From Halosolutus gelatinilyticus (GTDB lineage: Archaea > Halobacteriota > Halobacteria > Halobacteriales > Natrialbaceae), in NCBI RefSeq assembly GCF_023028105.1, contig NZ_CP095491.1, forward strand, positions 1,860,001 to 1,924,000: a stretch of DNA of 64,000 bases, in the 5' to 3' direction. A program made the position numbers and the translations under genes. Below the pieces are notes generated by a model. It saw nothing but the letters and a program-made list of their open reading frames with translations, searched no databases and had not been told where the DNA came from. Positions 8,592 to 17,581 of this stretch are shown here, in pieces. Numbering within the stretch: the stretch's first letter is position 1; the number at the start of each line of letters is the position of its first letter.

Positions 8592-10310
8592 ATGAGATCG
8601 ACGCGCCCACCGCTGCTCGCCCTCCTCGTCGTCCTGTCACTGTTCGCGGTTCCGCTTTCGGCGGTCGGCACCGCTCCGGTCTCCGACGGCCCGCAGTCGT
8701 CGTCGGTCGATACGGCCCGGCAGGCCGGGTCCTCGGCCGACTTGGCCGCCGCTGGCGCCGTCCAGGAGCAGGAACAGGAGCGAGATCCCGATCCCTCGAC
8801 CGAAGAGACGATCGGCTACGTCGAGGGCTACTGGTACGACGACGAGTTGCCCGTCGACGACCGCGACAACGCCAGCCTTGACGACGACGAGCTCGAGGCG
8901 GTCGTCTACCGGTCCATGGCCCGGGTCGAGGTGATCCGGGGGTTGACCTTCCAAGACGACGTGCCGGTCGAGGTCGTCTCCCGCGACGAGTTCGAGTCCG
9001 AGCACGACGTCGTCGCCAACCTGAGCGGGGCCGAACGCCTTCAGGAGAACGTCAACTACGAGGCGCTGTTTATGGTCAACCGCTCTTCGAGCGCGATCGG
9101 CGGCATGGAGACGCTGTACGGCGGCGCGGTCGACGGCTACTACGAACCCGAGACCGATCGGATCGTTATCGTCTCGAACACCCCGGACGAGCCCGAGCTG
9201 AACGAAGTCGTCCTCGGCCACGAGCTGGTCCACGCCCTCCAGGACCAGCACTTCAACCTGACGAGTTTCGACCGCGAGACGATCGATCGCGACGCCGCGA
9301 CGAACGGGCTCGTCGAGGGTGACGCCGTCACCGTCGAAACCGAGTACCAGAAGCGCTGCGAGGGCGAGTGGGAGTGTACGCTCCCCGAGGGACAGCCGGC
9401 GGTTCCCCCCGAGGTCAACTGGGGGATGTACTTCGCGGTCTTTCAGCCGTACGACGACGGCCCCAACTACGTCGAGACCCTTCGCGAGCGGGGCGGCTGG
9501 GCGGCCGTCAACGACGCCTACGACGACCCGCCGGCCAGCACGGCCGAAGTGATCCGGCCCGGCGAGGATCGCGACCCGGCCGCGATCGACGTCGAGGACC
9601 GATCGAGCGACGGGTGGCGGCAACTCGAGATCGACGGCGAACCCGCGAGCGAGACGGTCGGCGAGGCCGCGATGGTCGCGATGTTCGCCGGGACCGCGAT
9701 CGATCCGTCCCAGCCATCGGTAATCGATCGCGGCTCGTTCCTCAACCTCGACGCGCAGGGCTACGTCGACGAGATCGACTACGATCAGTCGTACACGGAC
9801 GGCTGGGCGGGCGACGAACTGGTGACGTACGTCGCCGACGACGTCGACGAGATCGACGATCCGACCGCCGCGGCGGACGACGCCGGCTACGTGTGGCGGA
9901 CCGAGTGGAACTCGTCCGAGGACGCCGACGAGTTCGTCGACGGCTACCTCCGACTGCTCGCCATCCACGGTGCCGAACCCGTCGACGGCCGCCAGGACAC
10001 GTTCAAGATCGACGACGACTACCCCGGCGCCTACTACGTCAACGTCGACAACGAGACGGTGACGATCGTCCGCGCGCCGTCCGTGGACGCGCTCGACGGT
10101 ATCGAGGCGGGCGCCGCACCCGAGGGCGAGGACACGCTCGAATTCTCCGGCGCGGCGAGCGCCGAGGGCGGGGATACGGCGGGTGACGGCGACGGCGGCG
10201 CGGAATCCAGCGAGTCGATCCCCGGATTCGGCCTCCCCGTCGCGATCCTCTCGCTCTCGACCGGGACGCTCGCGATCCGATCGCGCCGATTGCGGTCGCG
10301 ACGGTCATGA
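8592..10310 (+). CDS. Hvo_1808-like surface protein with HExxH motif
   Basis: 572 aa from the ATG at 8592, selected because MRSTRPPLLALLVVLSLFAV is a clear signal peptide. Core contains LEAVVYRSMARVEVIRGL, then GHELVHALQDQHFN near residues 212-222 (HExxH), and NGLVEGDAV about 18 residues later with a candidate third ligand glutamate. The C-terminus has a Gly/Glu/Ser linker, IPGFGLPVAILSLSTG (a PGF-CTERM-like PGFG motif plus TM helix) and an Arg-rich end, so the protein is probably exported and anchored by archaeosortase processing. Predicted surface metalloprotease-like protein; activity unproven. The paralogue follows 39 bases downstream. Confidence 0.85.
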   Translation: MRSTRPPLLALLVVLSLFAVPLSAVGTAPVSDGPQSSSVDTARQAGSSADLAAAGAVQEQEQERDPDPSTEETIGYVEGYWYDDELPVDDRDNASLDDDELEAVVYRSMARVEVIRGLTFQDDVPVEVVSRDEFESEHDVVANLSGAERLQENVNYEALFMVNRSSSAIGGMETLYGGAVDGYYEPETDRIVIVSNTPDEPELNEVVLGHELVHALQDQHFNLTSFDRETIDRDAATNGLVEGDAVTVETEYQKRCEGEWECTLPEGQPAVPPEVNWGMYFAVFQPYDDGPNYVETLRERGGWAAVNDAYDDPPASTAEVIRPGEDRDPAAIDVEDRSSDGWRQLEIDGEPASETVGEAAMVAMFAGTAIDPSQPSVIDRGSFLNLDAQGYVDEIDYDQSYTDGWAGDELVTYVADDVDEIDDPTAAADDAGYVWRTEWNSSEDADEFVDGYLRLLAIHGAEPVDGRQDTFKIDDDYPGAYYVNVDNETVTIVRAPSVDALDGIEAGAAPEGEDTLEFSGAASAEGGDTAGDGDGGAESSESIPGFGLPVAILSLSTGTLAIRSRRLRSRRS

Positions 10311-10349
10311 TCGACGAAGCTTAGGATTCGTCGTTCGAAAGGAGACCGA

Positions 10350-11771
10350 ATGGGCCGGGCCAGACTGTTCGCGGCCGTCGCGCTGGTAGTGCTGTCGGGG
10401 TGTGCGCTTCCCGGGAGTTCGGGACAGTTCGATACCGATCGCGAACTGGGCGCCGTCGACGACTACGCGCACGACGACGAGTTCGCGTTCGACGCGAGCG
10501 ACGGCCTCACCGAACGCCAGCTCGAGGCGGTCAAGTACCGTTCGATGGCCCGAATCGAGGTCCTTCGCGGGCTCAAGTACGAGCGCGACGTGGAGCTCGA
10601 GGTGATCGACAGGGCGGAGTACCGCGAGCGCCGCGGCGAGAGCAACCCGGCCTCGCGGTTCGACGACGAGCTGTGGCGCGGCGCGTTCGTCGTCGACGAA
10701 GGGGCGGACCCGAACCGCGCGCTGGACGACCTTTACGGCGACGCGGTCCAGGGCTACTACGCGAACGATCGGATCGTCATCGTTACCGACGACCCCGACG
10801 AGATACGGATCGATCGCCGGGTGCTGGCCCACGAACTGGCCCACGCCCTCCAGGACCAGCACTTCGGACTCGGCCGCGACGGCGAGACGATCGACGAGCG
10901 CCGTGCCGAACTGGGGATCATCGAGGGCGAGGCGGAGTTCCTGGCGCGGCTGTACGACCGGCGCTGCGGCGGGACGTGGCAGTGTCTGCCCGACCGCGAC
11001 CGCCCGGTGTCGGCGCCCGACGATCGGCGGTTCAACGTCGGGCTCTTCCTCTCGATCTACGCGCCGTACTCCGAGGGGCCGACGTTCGTCTCGCACCTCC
11101 GCGAGGCCGACGGCTGGCGCGGGGTCGATCGAGCCCACGACGAGCGGCCCGCGAGTACGGCGCAACTGATCCACCCCGAACGGTACCCCGATACTCGACC
11201 GGTCGACGTCGAGATCGAGGACCGATCGACCGACGAGTGGGACCCCATCACGGACGACGGCGGCGAGGTCCAGACCGAGACGATCGGCGAGGCGACCCTG
11301 TTCGCGACCCTTGTCGACAACGAGGTCGTCGACCCCGCGTCGATCGTCGGCGGCGAGGCCGACCTCTCGCCGTACAACTACTCCCACTCGTACACGGACG
11401 GCTGGGCCGGCGACGCCTTCCAGGCGTACGCGGACGGCGATCGGACGGGCCACGTCTGGCGCCTCCGGTGGGAGAGTACGGCGGACGCGGACGAGTTCGC
11501 CGACGCGTACCGCGAGTTACTCGGGAACAACGGCGCGGAGCGAGTCGACGACGGCATCTACCGCATCGCCGAGGACGAGTCCTTCACCGGCGCCTACCGC
11601 GTAACCGTCGCGGGCGATACCGTCACGATCGTCGGCGCCCCGACGGTGGACGATCTCGACGAGATCCGCGCCGAAGCCGACGCCGACGCGTCCATTTCGT
11701 CGACGCCAGCGGTCGCGTCCCCCGCGACTGTCGCCTCGTCGTCACCCGGACCGGCGCCCATCGGCGCCTGA
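10350..11771 (+). CDS. Second Hvo_1808-like protein, lipoprotein form
   Basis: 473 aa paralogue of the preceding gene and probably co-transcribed with it. Starts MGRARLFAAVALVVLSGCAL, whose LSGC is a lipobox, so it is likely a lipoprotein rather than a PGF-CTERM protein. Shares the LEAVKYRSMARIEVLRGLKY block, AHELAHALQDQHFG (HExxH) and GIIEGEAEF (candidate distal glutamate), and the SYTDGWAGD block. Ends in a Thr/Ser/Pro/Ala tail without a TM helix. Same predicted fold and possible gluzincin activity, different anchoring. Confidence 0.85.
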   Translation: MGRARLFAAVALVVLSGCALPGSSGQFDTDRELGAVDDYAHDDEFAFDASDGLTERQLEAVKYRSMARIEVLRGLKYERDVELEVIDRAEYRERRGESNPASRFDDELWRGAFVVDEGADPNRALDDLYGDAVQGYYANDRIVIVTDDPDEIRIDRRVLAHELAHALQDQHFGLGRDGETIDERRAELGIIEGEAEFLARLYDRRCGGTWQCLPDRDRPVSAPDDRRFNVGLFLSIYAPYSEGPTFVSHLREADGWRGVDRAHDERPASTAQLIHPERYPDTRPVDVEIEDRSTDEWDPITDDGGEVQTETIGEATLFATLVDNEVVDPASIVGGEADLSPYNYSHSYTDGWAGDAFQAYADGDRTGHVWRLRWESTADADEFADAYRELLGNNGAERVDDGIYRIAEDESFTGAYRVTVAGDTVTIVGAPTVDDLDEIRAEADADASISSTPAVASPATVASSSPGPAPIGA

Positions 11772-11867
11772 TCGCCACCGGCTGGCGAGACGACCGCCGA
11801 GCAGCCCCTCAATGATCACTCACGTGCGAACCGAAAGAAACACGTCTCGGTCCCGAGATGGAGCGGT

Positions 11868-12146
11868 ATGCCGGCGTTCCGCCCGAACTCCACCGGATCG
11901 ACCGTTCGACTCGCGACCTGGCTGTCTGTTCGGATCGTCGCGGCGGTCGTCCTCGTAACGTTCGCTTCATTCGCTCTCTCGAGCGTGCTGTTTCCCGGGC
12001 CGCCCTGGTTCGCCGTTACCCAGGCCATCGCGCTCCTGATCGCGCTCTGGCTGAGCCTGGTGTTGCTGTTCGAGGCGCTCGACGCCTTCCTCGACGCGAA
12101 ACTCGAATCCGCCCACGGAGACGGCGAGTTCGAGGACGGAGGATAG
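11868..12146 (+). CDS. 92-aa small membrane protein
   Basis: Two hydrophobic segments at about 20-42 (VRIVAAVVLVTFASFALSSV) and 48-68, followed by an acidic cytoplasmic tail ending GEFEDGG. ATG start at 11868. Sits alone between the surface-protein pair and nicotinate phosphoribosyltransferase. No family recognised. Confidence 0.6.
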   Translation: MPAFRPNSTGSTVRLATWLSVRIVAAVVLVTFASFALSSVLFPGPPWFAVTQAIALLIALWLSLVLLFEALDAFLDAKLESAHGDGEFEDGG

Positions 12147-12294
12147 CGGTCAGCTCAGGTCCACAGACTCGAACCGCCAGTAGCCGATCGCTAGCGGGAT
12201 TCCGCCGGGTAGCTCGGTATCCCCGAAAACCGGATCGACGGCACCGGCCGCCGCAGACGGGCAGCTTTTTTGCCTCCGATCGGAAACTGCTGGT

Positions 12295-13503
12295 ATGTCG
12301 AACCCGTTCGGAACCGTTCCGCCAGACGCTATTCTCGAGGGATCCGCGACCGACGCTTACTTCGAACGCACCCGATCGACGCTCGAACACGCGGGGAAGA
12401 ACCCGCACGTTGTCGCCGAGGTAACGTCGGATCAGTTCCCGACCGGCGACTTTCAGGTCCTGACCGGCGTCGAGGACGTCGCGACGCTGTTCGAGGGTCG
12501 CGACGTCGACGTCGACGCGCTTCCGGACGGCCAACTGTTCGACGGCGGTCCCGTGGTGCGGATCGAGGGCCCGTACCTCGAGTTCGCCGAACTCGAGACG
12601 TCGCTGCTCGGGCTGTTGTCCCAGGCGAGCGGCTTCGCGACCGCCGCGCTGGAGGCCCGGCTGGCCGCGCCCGACTCGCTCGTGCTCTCGTTCGGCGCGC
12701 GCCACGTTCACCCGTCGATCTCGTCGATCGTCGAGCGCTCCTCGCTGCTGGCCGGCCTCGACGGCATCTCCCACGTCGCGGCAGGCGAGATCCTCGGTCG
12801 TGAGGCGAGCGGGACGATGCCCCACGCGCTCATGTTCTGTTTCGGCGAGGGAAACCAGGCCGACGCGTGGCGGGCGTTCGACGAGGCCGTTCCCGAGGAA
12901 ACGCCGCGGATCGCCCTCGTCGACACGTTCTGGGACGAGAAAAGCGAGAGCCTGCTCGCCGCCGAGACGCTGGGTGACGATTTAGACGGCGTCCGCATCG
13001 ACACGACGGGGTCGCGCCGGGGCGACTTCCGGCACATCGTCCGCGAGGTGCGCTGGGAACTCGACGCGCGCGGCTACGAGGACGTCGACATCTTCTGCAG
13101 CGGCGGCCTCGACCCCGATCGGCTCCGCGAGCTGCGGGACGTCGCCGACGGCTTCGGCGTCGGCAGTTACGTCACCAACCGCGACCCGATCGACTTCAGC
13201 CTCGACATCGTCGAGATCAGCGAGGGATCGTCCGATCCCTCGAGCAGCCGGACGCAGTCCGGCGACGACGGCGAGCCGATCTCGAAGCGCGGCAAGCTCT
13301 CGGGCGTCAAGGAGGTCTACCGCACCCCCGACGGCGGCCACCACGTCGCGCTGGCCGATCGGGACGGGCCGGCGGACGGCGAGGCGCTGCTCGAACCGCT
13401 CGTCCGCGACGGCGACGTCGTCCGCGAGTTCGATCTCGACGCGGCGAGCGATCGTTGTCTCGCGGACGCGGAGGTAGTCGGGTTCGGCGGTTTCGAGGAG
13501 TAA
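12295..13503 (+). CDS. Nicotinate phosphoribosyltransferase
   Basis: 402 aa. Catalyses nicotinate + PRPP (+ ATP) to NaMN in the Preiss-Handler NAD salvage route. Motifs: TDAYFERT at the N-terminus, SFGARHVHP near residues 140-148 (the catalytic His loop), GTMPHALMF, LVDTFWDEK, and IFCSGGLDPDRL for phosphoribosyl phosphate binding. C-terminal SKRGKLSGVKEVYR is typical of the archaeal short form. A GC-rich insert (SEGSSDPSSSRTQSGDDGEP) precedes it. Could use products of the hydrolase at 7.5-8.1 kb if that is a nicotinamidase. Confidence 0.93.
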   Translation: MSNPFGTVPPDAILEGSATDAYFERTRSTLEHAGKNPHVVAEVTSDQFPTGDFQVLTGVEDVATLFEGRDVDVDALPDGQLFDGGPVVRIEGPYLEFAELETSLLGLLSQASGFATAALEARLAAPDSLVLSFGARHVHPSISSIVERSSLLAGLDGISHVAAGEILGREASGTMPHALMFCFGEGNQADAWRAFDEAVPEETPRIALVDTFWDEKSESLLAAETLGDDLDGVRIDTTGSRRGDFRHIVREVRWELDARGYEDVDIFCSGGLDPDRLRELRDVADGFGVGSYVTNRDPIDFSLDIVEISEGSSDPSSSRTQSGDDGEPISKRGKLSGVKEVYRTPDGGHHVALADRDGPADGEALLEPLVRDGDVVREFDLDAASDRCLADAEVVGFGGFEE

Positions 13504-13753
13504 TCCTTCCGAAGAGCGGTTTCCAGCCGGGTACGGTTGTTCCGTCCGTTCCCGGAGGAGAACCTAACGGTGTAGCGAACGTTCCGTCGGGGACGTCGTG
13601 AGTGGGAGATAACCCGAGCGGCCGATTCGTATCCATCGGCGACTCGTATCGTCGACCGCGACCGTCGTCGCGACGATCGACGGTCATGAAATCGTCCCAG
13701 GTGCGCCTCTCGGCCGGTCGCGACGGGTGTAAGCCGACGCTCGCGCCGTCGCG

Positions 13754-14356
13754 CTAGACCTGTTCGATGCTGCCGTCGCCCGCCCGCTCGCGGAACACCT
13801 GCCCCTCGAACAGCGTCACGACGACGTCGTCGTTCTGCCAGGCGGTCGGCGGCAGTCCCGCCTTTCGACAGGTTCGATCGAGGTACTCGTGTGCGCTCCA
13901 GTTGTTTTCGACGGGGACGGTCGGGTAGAGCCAGCCGCTCTTGCCGCCGCCGTCGACGGCGACGCCGTGGATGCCGAGTTCGAGATCCACCACCGGATCG
14001 TCGGTCAAGAGGACGTTCTTGACCGCACACACGGAGACGGTGAGGTTGGGGAGCTCGGAGGGGCTGACCTCGGAGCCACACGAATCCTCGCTCGCGGCTT
14101 CGATCGCCGCGTCGACGATCACGTGACCGAGTTGCTCGCCCGATCGGTAGCCGCCGGCGCAGCCGCGGAGGCTCCCGCGTCCGCGGGTCGATTCCAGTCG
14201 AACGAACGCACCGGTTCGCTCGTAGAAGGCCTCGCGCATGCTGCCCGGTTGTTCTCGCTGTCCGTGTCGTACGTAAGATTCGACGGCCTCGCGCGCGAGT
14301 TCGACCGCGCGCGCTCCGTCCTCGTAGGAGAGGTCGACGCCCTGTCGCTGGGACAT
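13754..14356 (-). CDS. AMMECR1 / TIGR00296 family protein
   Basis: 200 aa from the ATG at 14356 (MSQRQGVDLSYEDGARAVEL); longer upstream frame is implausible. Conserved features: GAFVRLE...GRGSLRGCAGG (the LRGC motif, close to residues 55-70), then LTVSVCAVKN and GIHGVAVDGGGKSGWLYPTVPVENNW. The family is universal in archaea and eukaryotes, in some archaea fused to or neighbouring MEMO1-type proteins; biochemical role unknown. Convergent with the NAPRT gene; divergent from RNase P RNA. Confidence 0.9.
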   Translation of the reverse strand: MSQRQGVDLSYEDGARAVELAREAVESYVRHGQREQPGSMREAFYERTGAFVRLESTRGRGSLRGCAGGYRSGEQLGHVIVDAAIEAASEDSCGSEVSPSELPNLTVSVCAVKNVLLTDDPVVDLELGIHGVAVDGGGKSGWLYPTVPVENNWSAHEYLDRTCRKAGLPPTAWQNDDVVVTLFEGQVFRERAGDGSIEQV

Positions 14357-14431
14357 ACAGATGTACATGGGAATAGTTCTCCTAAAACGCTTCCATTCGG
14401 TTCGAACCCCCGCTACGGTCGCGACCGAGGG

Positions 14432-14438
14432 ACTTATT
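14432..14438 (+). promoter_or_regulatory. TATA box of the RNase P RNA gene
   Basis: ACTTATT lies about 22-28 bases before the proposed RNA 5' end at 14459-14460, the usual spacing for an archaeal TATA element. Confidence 0.5.
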
Positions 14439-14458
14439 CGCGTCACGGTCGTACGATA

Positions 14459-14975
14459 TGTGGGAGAGAGAGCCCGGCCGCCGCGACGATCGTACCGGCA
14501 ACGGTGCGATCGCATACCGTGGACCGTCCCTTCGGGGCGCCCCACGCTCGCGAGGAAAGTCCCCCCACCTGTTCGGGCAGGTGACCGGACGCAAGTCCGG
14601 AGCGGGAGACCGCTGGCTCTGGAACAGAAACGACACGTCTCGGCCCGATCGATGACGCGAGCGAACCCGACCGAGAGGAAGGGGAGCTAACCCGCAGAGA
14701 GCGTGTGGTCGCAACATGTGGTTCGAACCCACGGGTTACGAGCGCGGTTCGGAGTGCCTTCGGCACGAGAACCGCGGATGTGAGACGGCGCGAGCCGTCG
14801 AACGCACTCGGCGTGACCGACCGCACACAGACGGCCGAGGACCGATGGAACGGCGAACCCTCACCGGTGCAAGTCCGCGCCGTGGTAGCCCGAACGCCCC
14901 GCGGCCTCGCCGCGGACGGCGCGGACGCTCAGCCGAATGCCGGGACGAACAGAAGGGGGCTTACTCCTCTCACCC
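14459..14975 (+). ncRNA. rnpB: RNase P RNA, archaeal type A
   Basis: Catalytic RNA that matures tRNA 5' ends. CR-I signature GAGGAAAGTCC at 14552-14562 followed by CCCCC, and CR-V ACAGAAGGGGGCTTAC at 14949-14964; GTCCCCCC pairs with GGGGGC as helix P4. A possible P1 is GTGGGAG (14460-14466) with CTCTCAC (14967-14973), which sets the ends. CGTCCC-TTCG-GGGCG near 14525 is a P3-type hairpin. The sequence between 14740 and 14790 contains further hairpins. Length about 515 nt, on the long side for halophiles; ends are estimates. Confidence 0.9.
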
Positions 14976-15059
14976 AGTTTCAATTGTCCGGAGTGGGGAC
15001 GCTATGGGCCGTTTTGTCGCCTGTGTACTCGGTTCGATCGACTCGTTGTCCGCGTGAAA

Positions 15060-15113
15060 AGCGTCCTGACGGAGTCCAACGCGAGCGGATGCGAGCGTTG
15101 GGCACGTCAGGAC
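15060..15113. repeat. Hairpin reusing the tRNA-Arg acceptor sequence
   Basis: The 15 bases AGCGTCCTGACGGAG (15060-15074) are identical to 15162-15176, the 3' end of tRNA-Arg. Here they form a stem: GTCCTGACG (15063-15071) pairs with CGTCAGGAC (15105-15113), and inside it CCAACGC (15076-15082) pairs with GCGTTGG (15095-15101). Could be a terminator of the minus-strand tRNA transcript or a remnant of an integration event. Confidence 0.5.
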
Positions 15114-15163
15114 CGAACGACGCAGCGAGCGCTGAACAACGTGAAGCACTCGCAAGGAGTGAG

Positions 15164-15236
15164 CGTCCTGACGGAGATTTGAACTCCGGTCCCTGGCTCC
15201 GCAAGCCAAGAGGATAGTCCACTACCCTATCAGGAC
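15164..15236 (-). tRNA. tRNA-Arg (anticodon GCG)
   Basis: 73 nt. Acceptor stem GTCCTGA/TCAGGAC closes 15236-15230 with 15171-15165, discriminator G. Anticodon loop TTGCGGA between stems TTGGC and GCCAG gives GCG, reading CGC/CGU codons. T-loop TTCAAAT is normal. CCA is not encoded, so it is added by the cca product nearby. No intron. Confidence 0.95.
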
Positions 15237-15478
15237 TCAACTCAACGTAGCCGGGTGACCATTAAAGCCCTTTCGAAAGCGATCGGGCCGCCGCCTGCGA
15301 ATTTTCCCCGTGAGAACCGCTCTCGAGCGAGTTCCGTTCTTCGCGACGTTGGAGACGAACCGATATCCCACACGCCGCGATCGCCGGTGCGGAGGACGTC
15401 GTCGAGGACCGGACGTCGTCGTATTCGTTCCCCTGCGATCGGGAGCGGATCGGTCGCCGCGGCTCGAGACGCCGAGAT

Positions 15479-15486
15479 TTTATATA
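15479..15486 (+). promoter_or_regulatory. TATA box for the rpa-histone-HDAC run
   Basis: TTTATATA lies 23 bases before the ATG of the short ORF at 15509, consistent with an almost leaderless transcript that would include the short ORF and rpa. Confidence 0.6.
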
Positions 15487-15508
15487 CGGGCGCGGAGCCA
15501 GGAGAAAT

Positions 15509-15628
15509 ATGAGTTCGAACGCGAACCGCGTCGTCCCGCCGTCAGGGCGTTTCGGAATCGATCGACAGCGGCTCCAGGCGGGCGGAATGGACAACGCTTA
15601 TGCGCGGGCTACGCATGCACGAGCATAA
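15509..15628 (+). CDS. Possible 39-aa leader ORF upstream of rpa
   Basis: Starts MSSNANRVVPPSGRFGIDRQ and ends YARATHARA. It is preceded by GGAGA five bases before its ATG, follows a good TATA box, and its stop is two bases before the rpa ATG, so translation could be coupled. Its end overlaps an inverted repeat CTTATGC...GCATAAG (about 15597-15628) that could form a hairpin close to the rpa start. No homology known to me; could be a leader peptide or a small protein. Confidence 0.45.
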   Translation: MSSNANRVVPPSGRFGIDRQRLQAGGMDNAYARATHARA

Positions 15629-15630
15629 GA

Positions 15631-17082
15631 ATGAGCGACATCGAGGGCGTGTACGAAGACCTCGACGCCGACGTTTCTCTCGAGGAGTTTCGCGAGGCGG
15701 TCGAGGCCAAAGTCGAGCAGATGGGGGGGCTCGCTGACGAAGAGACGGCCGCGATGCTCGTCGCGCACGAACTCGGCGAGAGCGAGGTCGGCGGGGTCGC
15801 CGACGTCGAACCCGGCATGGAGGAAGCGAAGTTCGTCGCCAAAGTGACGAGCATCGGCGAACTCCGGACGTTCGAACGCGACGGCGAGGACGAGGACGGC
15901 CGCGTCGTCAACGTCGAGGTCGCGGACGAAACCGGGTCGATTCGAGCGGCGTTCTGGGACGAACACGCCGAGGCCGCGGTCGAAGAACTCGAAGCGGGCG
16001 ACGTGTTACGAATCAAGGGCCGGCCGAAGGAGGGTTACAGCGGCGTCGAGGTTAGCGTCGACGATGTCGAACCCGACGCGGACACCGAGATCGACGTTCA
16101 GCTCTCGGACACCCACACCGTCGAGGACCTCTCGCTGGGACTCTCGAACGTCAACCTCGTCGGACTCGTGCTCGATACCGACGCCGTCCGCACGTTCGAT
16201 CGCGACGACGGCTCCGAGGGAAAAGTGTCGAACCTCACGCTCGGCGACTCGACCGGCCGCGTGCGCGTCACCCTCTGGGACGAAAAGGCCGATCGAGCCG
16301 ACGAACTCGACGCGGGTTCGACCGTCGAGGTCGTCGACGGCTACGTCCGCGAGCGCGACGGAACCCTGGAACTCCACGTCGGCAACCGCGGCGCGATCGA
16401 AGAGGTCGACGAGGACGTCGAGTACGTTCCCGAGAGCACCCCGATCGAGGCCCTGGAGATCGGTCAGACGGTCGACGTCGCGGGCGTCGTTCGCTCCGCC
16501 GATCCCAAGCGCACGTTCGACCGCGACGACGGCTCCGAGGGACAGGTCAGGAACATCCGCGTCCAGGACGCGACGGGCGACATCCGCGTCGCGCTCTGGG
16601 GCGAGAAGGCCGACGTCGACGTCGGGCCGGGCGACGAGGTCGCGCTGGCCGACGTCGAGATCCAGGACGGTTGGCAGGACGACCTCGAGGCGTCGGCGGG
16701 ATGGCGGTCGACGGTCACCGTTCTGGAGGGCGATTCGACCGGCGGCGATAGGACCGAGGGATCCAGCGAGGGCGAGCCGAGCGGCGGGCTCGCCGCGTTC
16801 TCCGATAGCGGCGGCGGTTCCGACGGCGACGGGGATCCCAGTGGAACGACGGAGCCGTCGACCAACGCCGACGATGGGGGCGATGGTGGAACGGACGCTC
16901 CCGACGACGGCGAGGAGATCGAGTTCACCGGCGTCGTCGTCCAGGCCGGGGACCCGGTCGTCCTGGACGACGGGGAGACGACGATGAGCGTCTCGACCGA
17001 CACCGACGTCGGCCTCGGCGAGGAAGTGACCGCACGCGGCGTCGTCCGCGACGGTCGCCTCGACGCGAACGACGTGTTCTGA
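15631..17082 (+). CDS. rpa: Replication protein A, multi-OB-fold ssDNA-binding protein
   Basis: 483 aa from the ATG at 15631. After an N-terminal helical region come three similar OB folds at about 70-155, 165-255 and 275-375, each with the [F]DGxEGxVxNxxxxDxTGxxRxxxWxEKAD-type pattern (for example SEGKVSNLTLGDSTGRVRV and SEGQVRNIRVQDATGDIRV). A Ser/Gly/Asp-rich linker follows, then a small fourth OB-like C-terminal domain (EFTGVVVQAGDPVVLDDG). Binds single-stranded DNA during replication and repair. First large gene of a run with histone and HDAC-like genes. A separate broken RPA-type gene lies in the island at 45.6 kb. Confidence 0.93.
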   Translation: MSDIEGVYEDLDADVSLEEFREAVEAKVEQMGGLADEETAAMLVAHELGESEVGGVADVEPGMEEAKFVAKVTSIGELRTFERDGEDEDGRVVNVEVADETGSIRAAFWDEHAEAAVEELEAGDVLRIKGRPKEGYSGVEVSVDDVEPDADTEIDVQLSDTHTVEDLSLGLSNVNLVGLVLDTDAVRTFDRDDGSEGKVSNLTLGDSTGRVRVTLWDEKADRADELDAGSTVEVVDGYVRERDGTLELHVGNRGAIEEVDEDVEYVPESTPIEALEIGQTVDVAGVVRSADPKRTFDRDDGSEGQVRNIRVQDATGDIRVALWGEKADVDVGPGDEVALADVEIQDGWQDDLEASAGWRSTVTVLEGDSTGGDRTEGSSEGEPSGGLAAFSDSGGGSDGDGDPSGTTEPSTNADDGGDGGTDAPDDGEEIEFTGVVVQAGDPVVLDDGETTMSVSTDTDVGLGEEVTARGVVRDGRLDANDVF

Positions 17083-17148
17083 GGCGGCGAGCACCGCGAT
17101 CGAGCGGTTAGGAAAAGCGTTAAGGGAGTCAGCTTCGCCTATCATGAT

Positions 17149-17580
17149 ATGAACGTCGAACTCCCGTTCGCCCCGGTTGACACGATCATCCGGCGGAACG
17201 CGGGCGATCTTCGGGTGAGTGCCGACGCGTCGGAGGAGCTCGCGAAACGAATTCAGGACCACGGGAGCGAGCTGGCGATCGGCGCCGCCGATCGAGCGAC
17301 CGCCGACGGGCGAAAGACGCTGATGGCGGCGGACTTCGAGGTCAAACAGGTCGTCGACAAGGACGATCTCGAGCTACCGGTCGCCCCGGTCGATCGGATC
17401 GCGCGCCTCGAGATCGACGACCGGTATCGCGTCTCGATGGATGCCCGCGTCGCCCTCGCCGACATCCTCGAGGATTACGCGGACAACGTCGCCCGGGCGG
17501 CGGCGACCCTTGCACACCACGCCGATCGGCGAACGATCACGGACGACGACATCGAGACGTACTTCTCGCTGTTCGAGTGA
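17149..17580 (+). CDS. Archaeal histone, fused doublet
   Basis: 143 aa with two consecutive histone folds: MNVELPFAPVDTIIRRNAG (fold 1, residues 1-68) and LELPVAPVDRIARLEIDD (fold 2, about 75-143), each with the P-[VL]-D-x-I-x-R start and a closing ADF/DDDIE strand-helix. One chain therefore makes a pseudo-dimer. Compacts DNA and influences transcription. Its TGA is separated by a single base from the ATG of the deacetylase-like gene, suggesting a shared transcript. Confidence 0.95.
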   Translation: MNVELPFAPVDTIIRRNAGDLRVSADASEELAKRIQDHGSELAIGAADRATADGRKTLMAADFEVKQVVDKDDLELPVAPVDRIARLEIDDRYRVSMDARVALADILEDYADNVARAAATLAHHADRRTITDDDIETYFSLFE

Positions 17581-17581
17581 G

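Noticed and set aside
8637-9968. 443-codon antisense frame over the first Hvo_1808-like gene
   Set aside because: Third-position GC bias opens antisense frames in haloarchaea; the plus-strand protein has signal peptide and motifs.
16006-17262. 418-codon minus frame over rpa
   Set aside because: Mirror of RPA; no family recognised.
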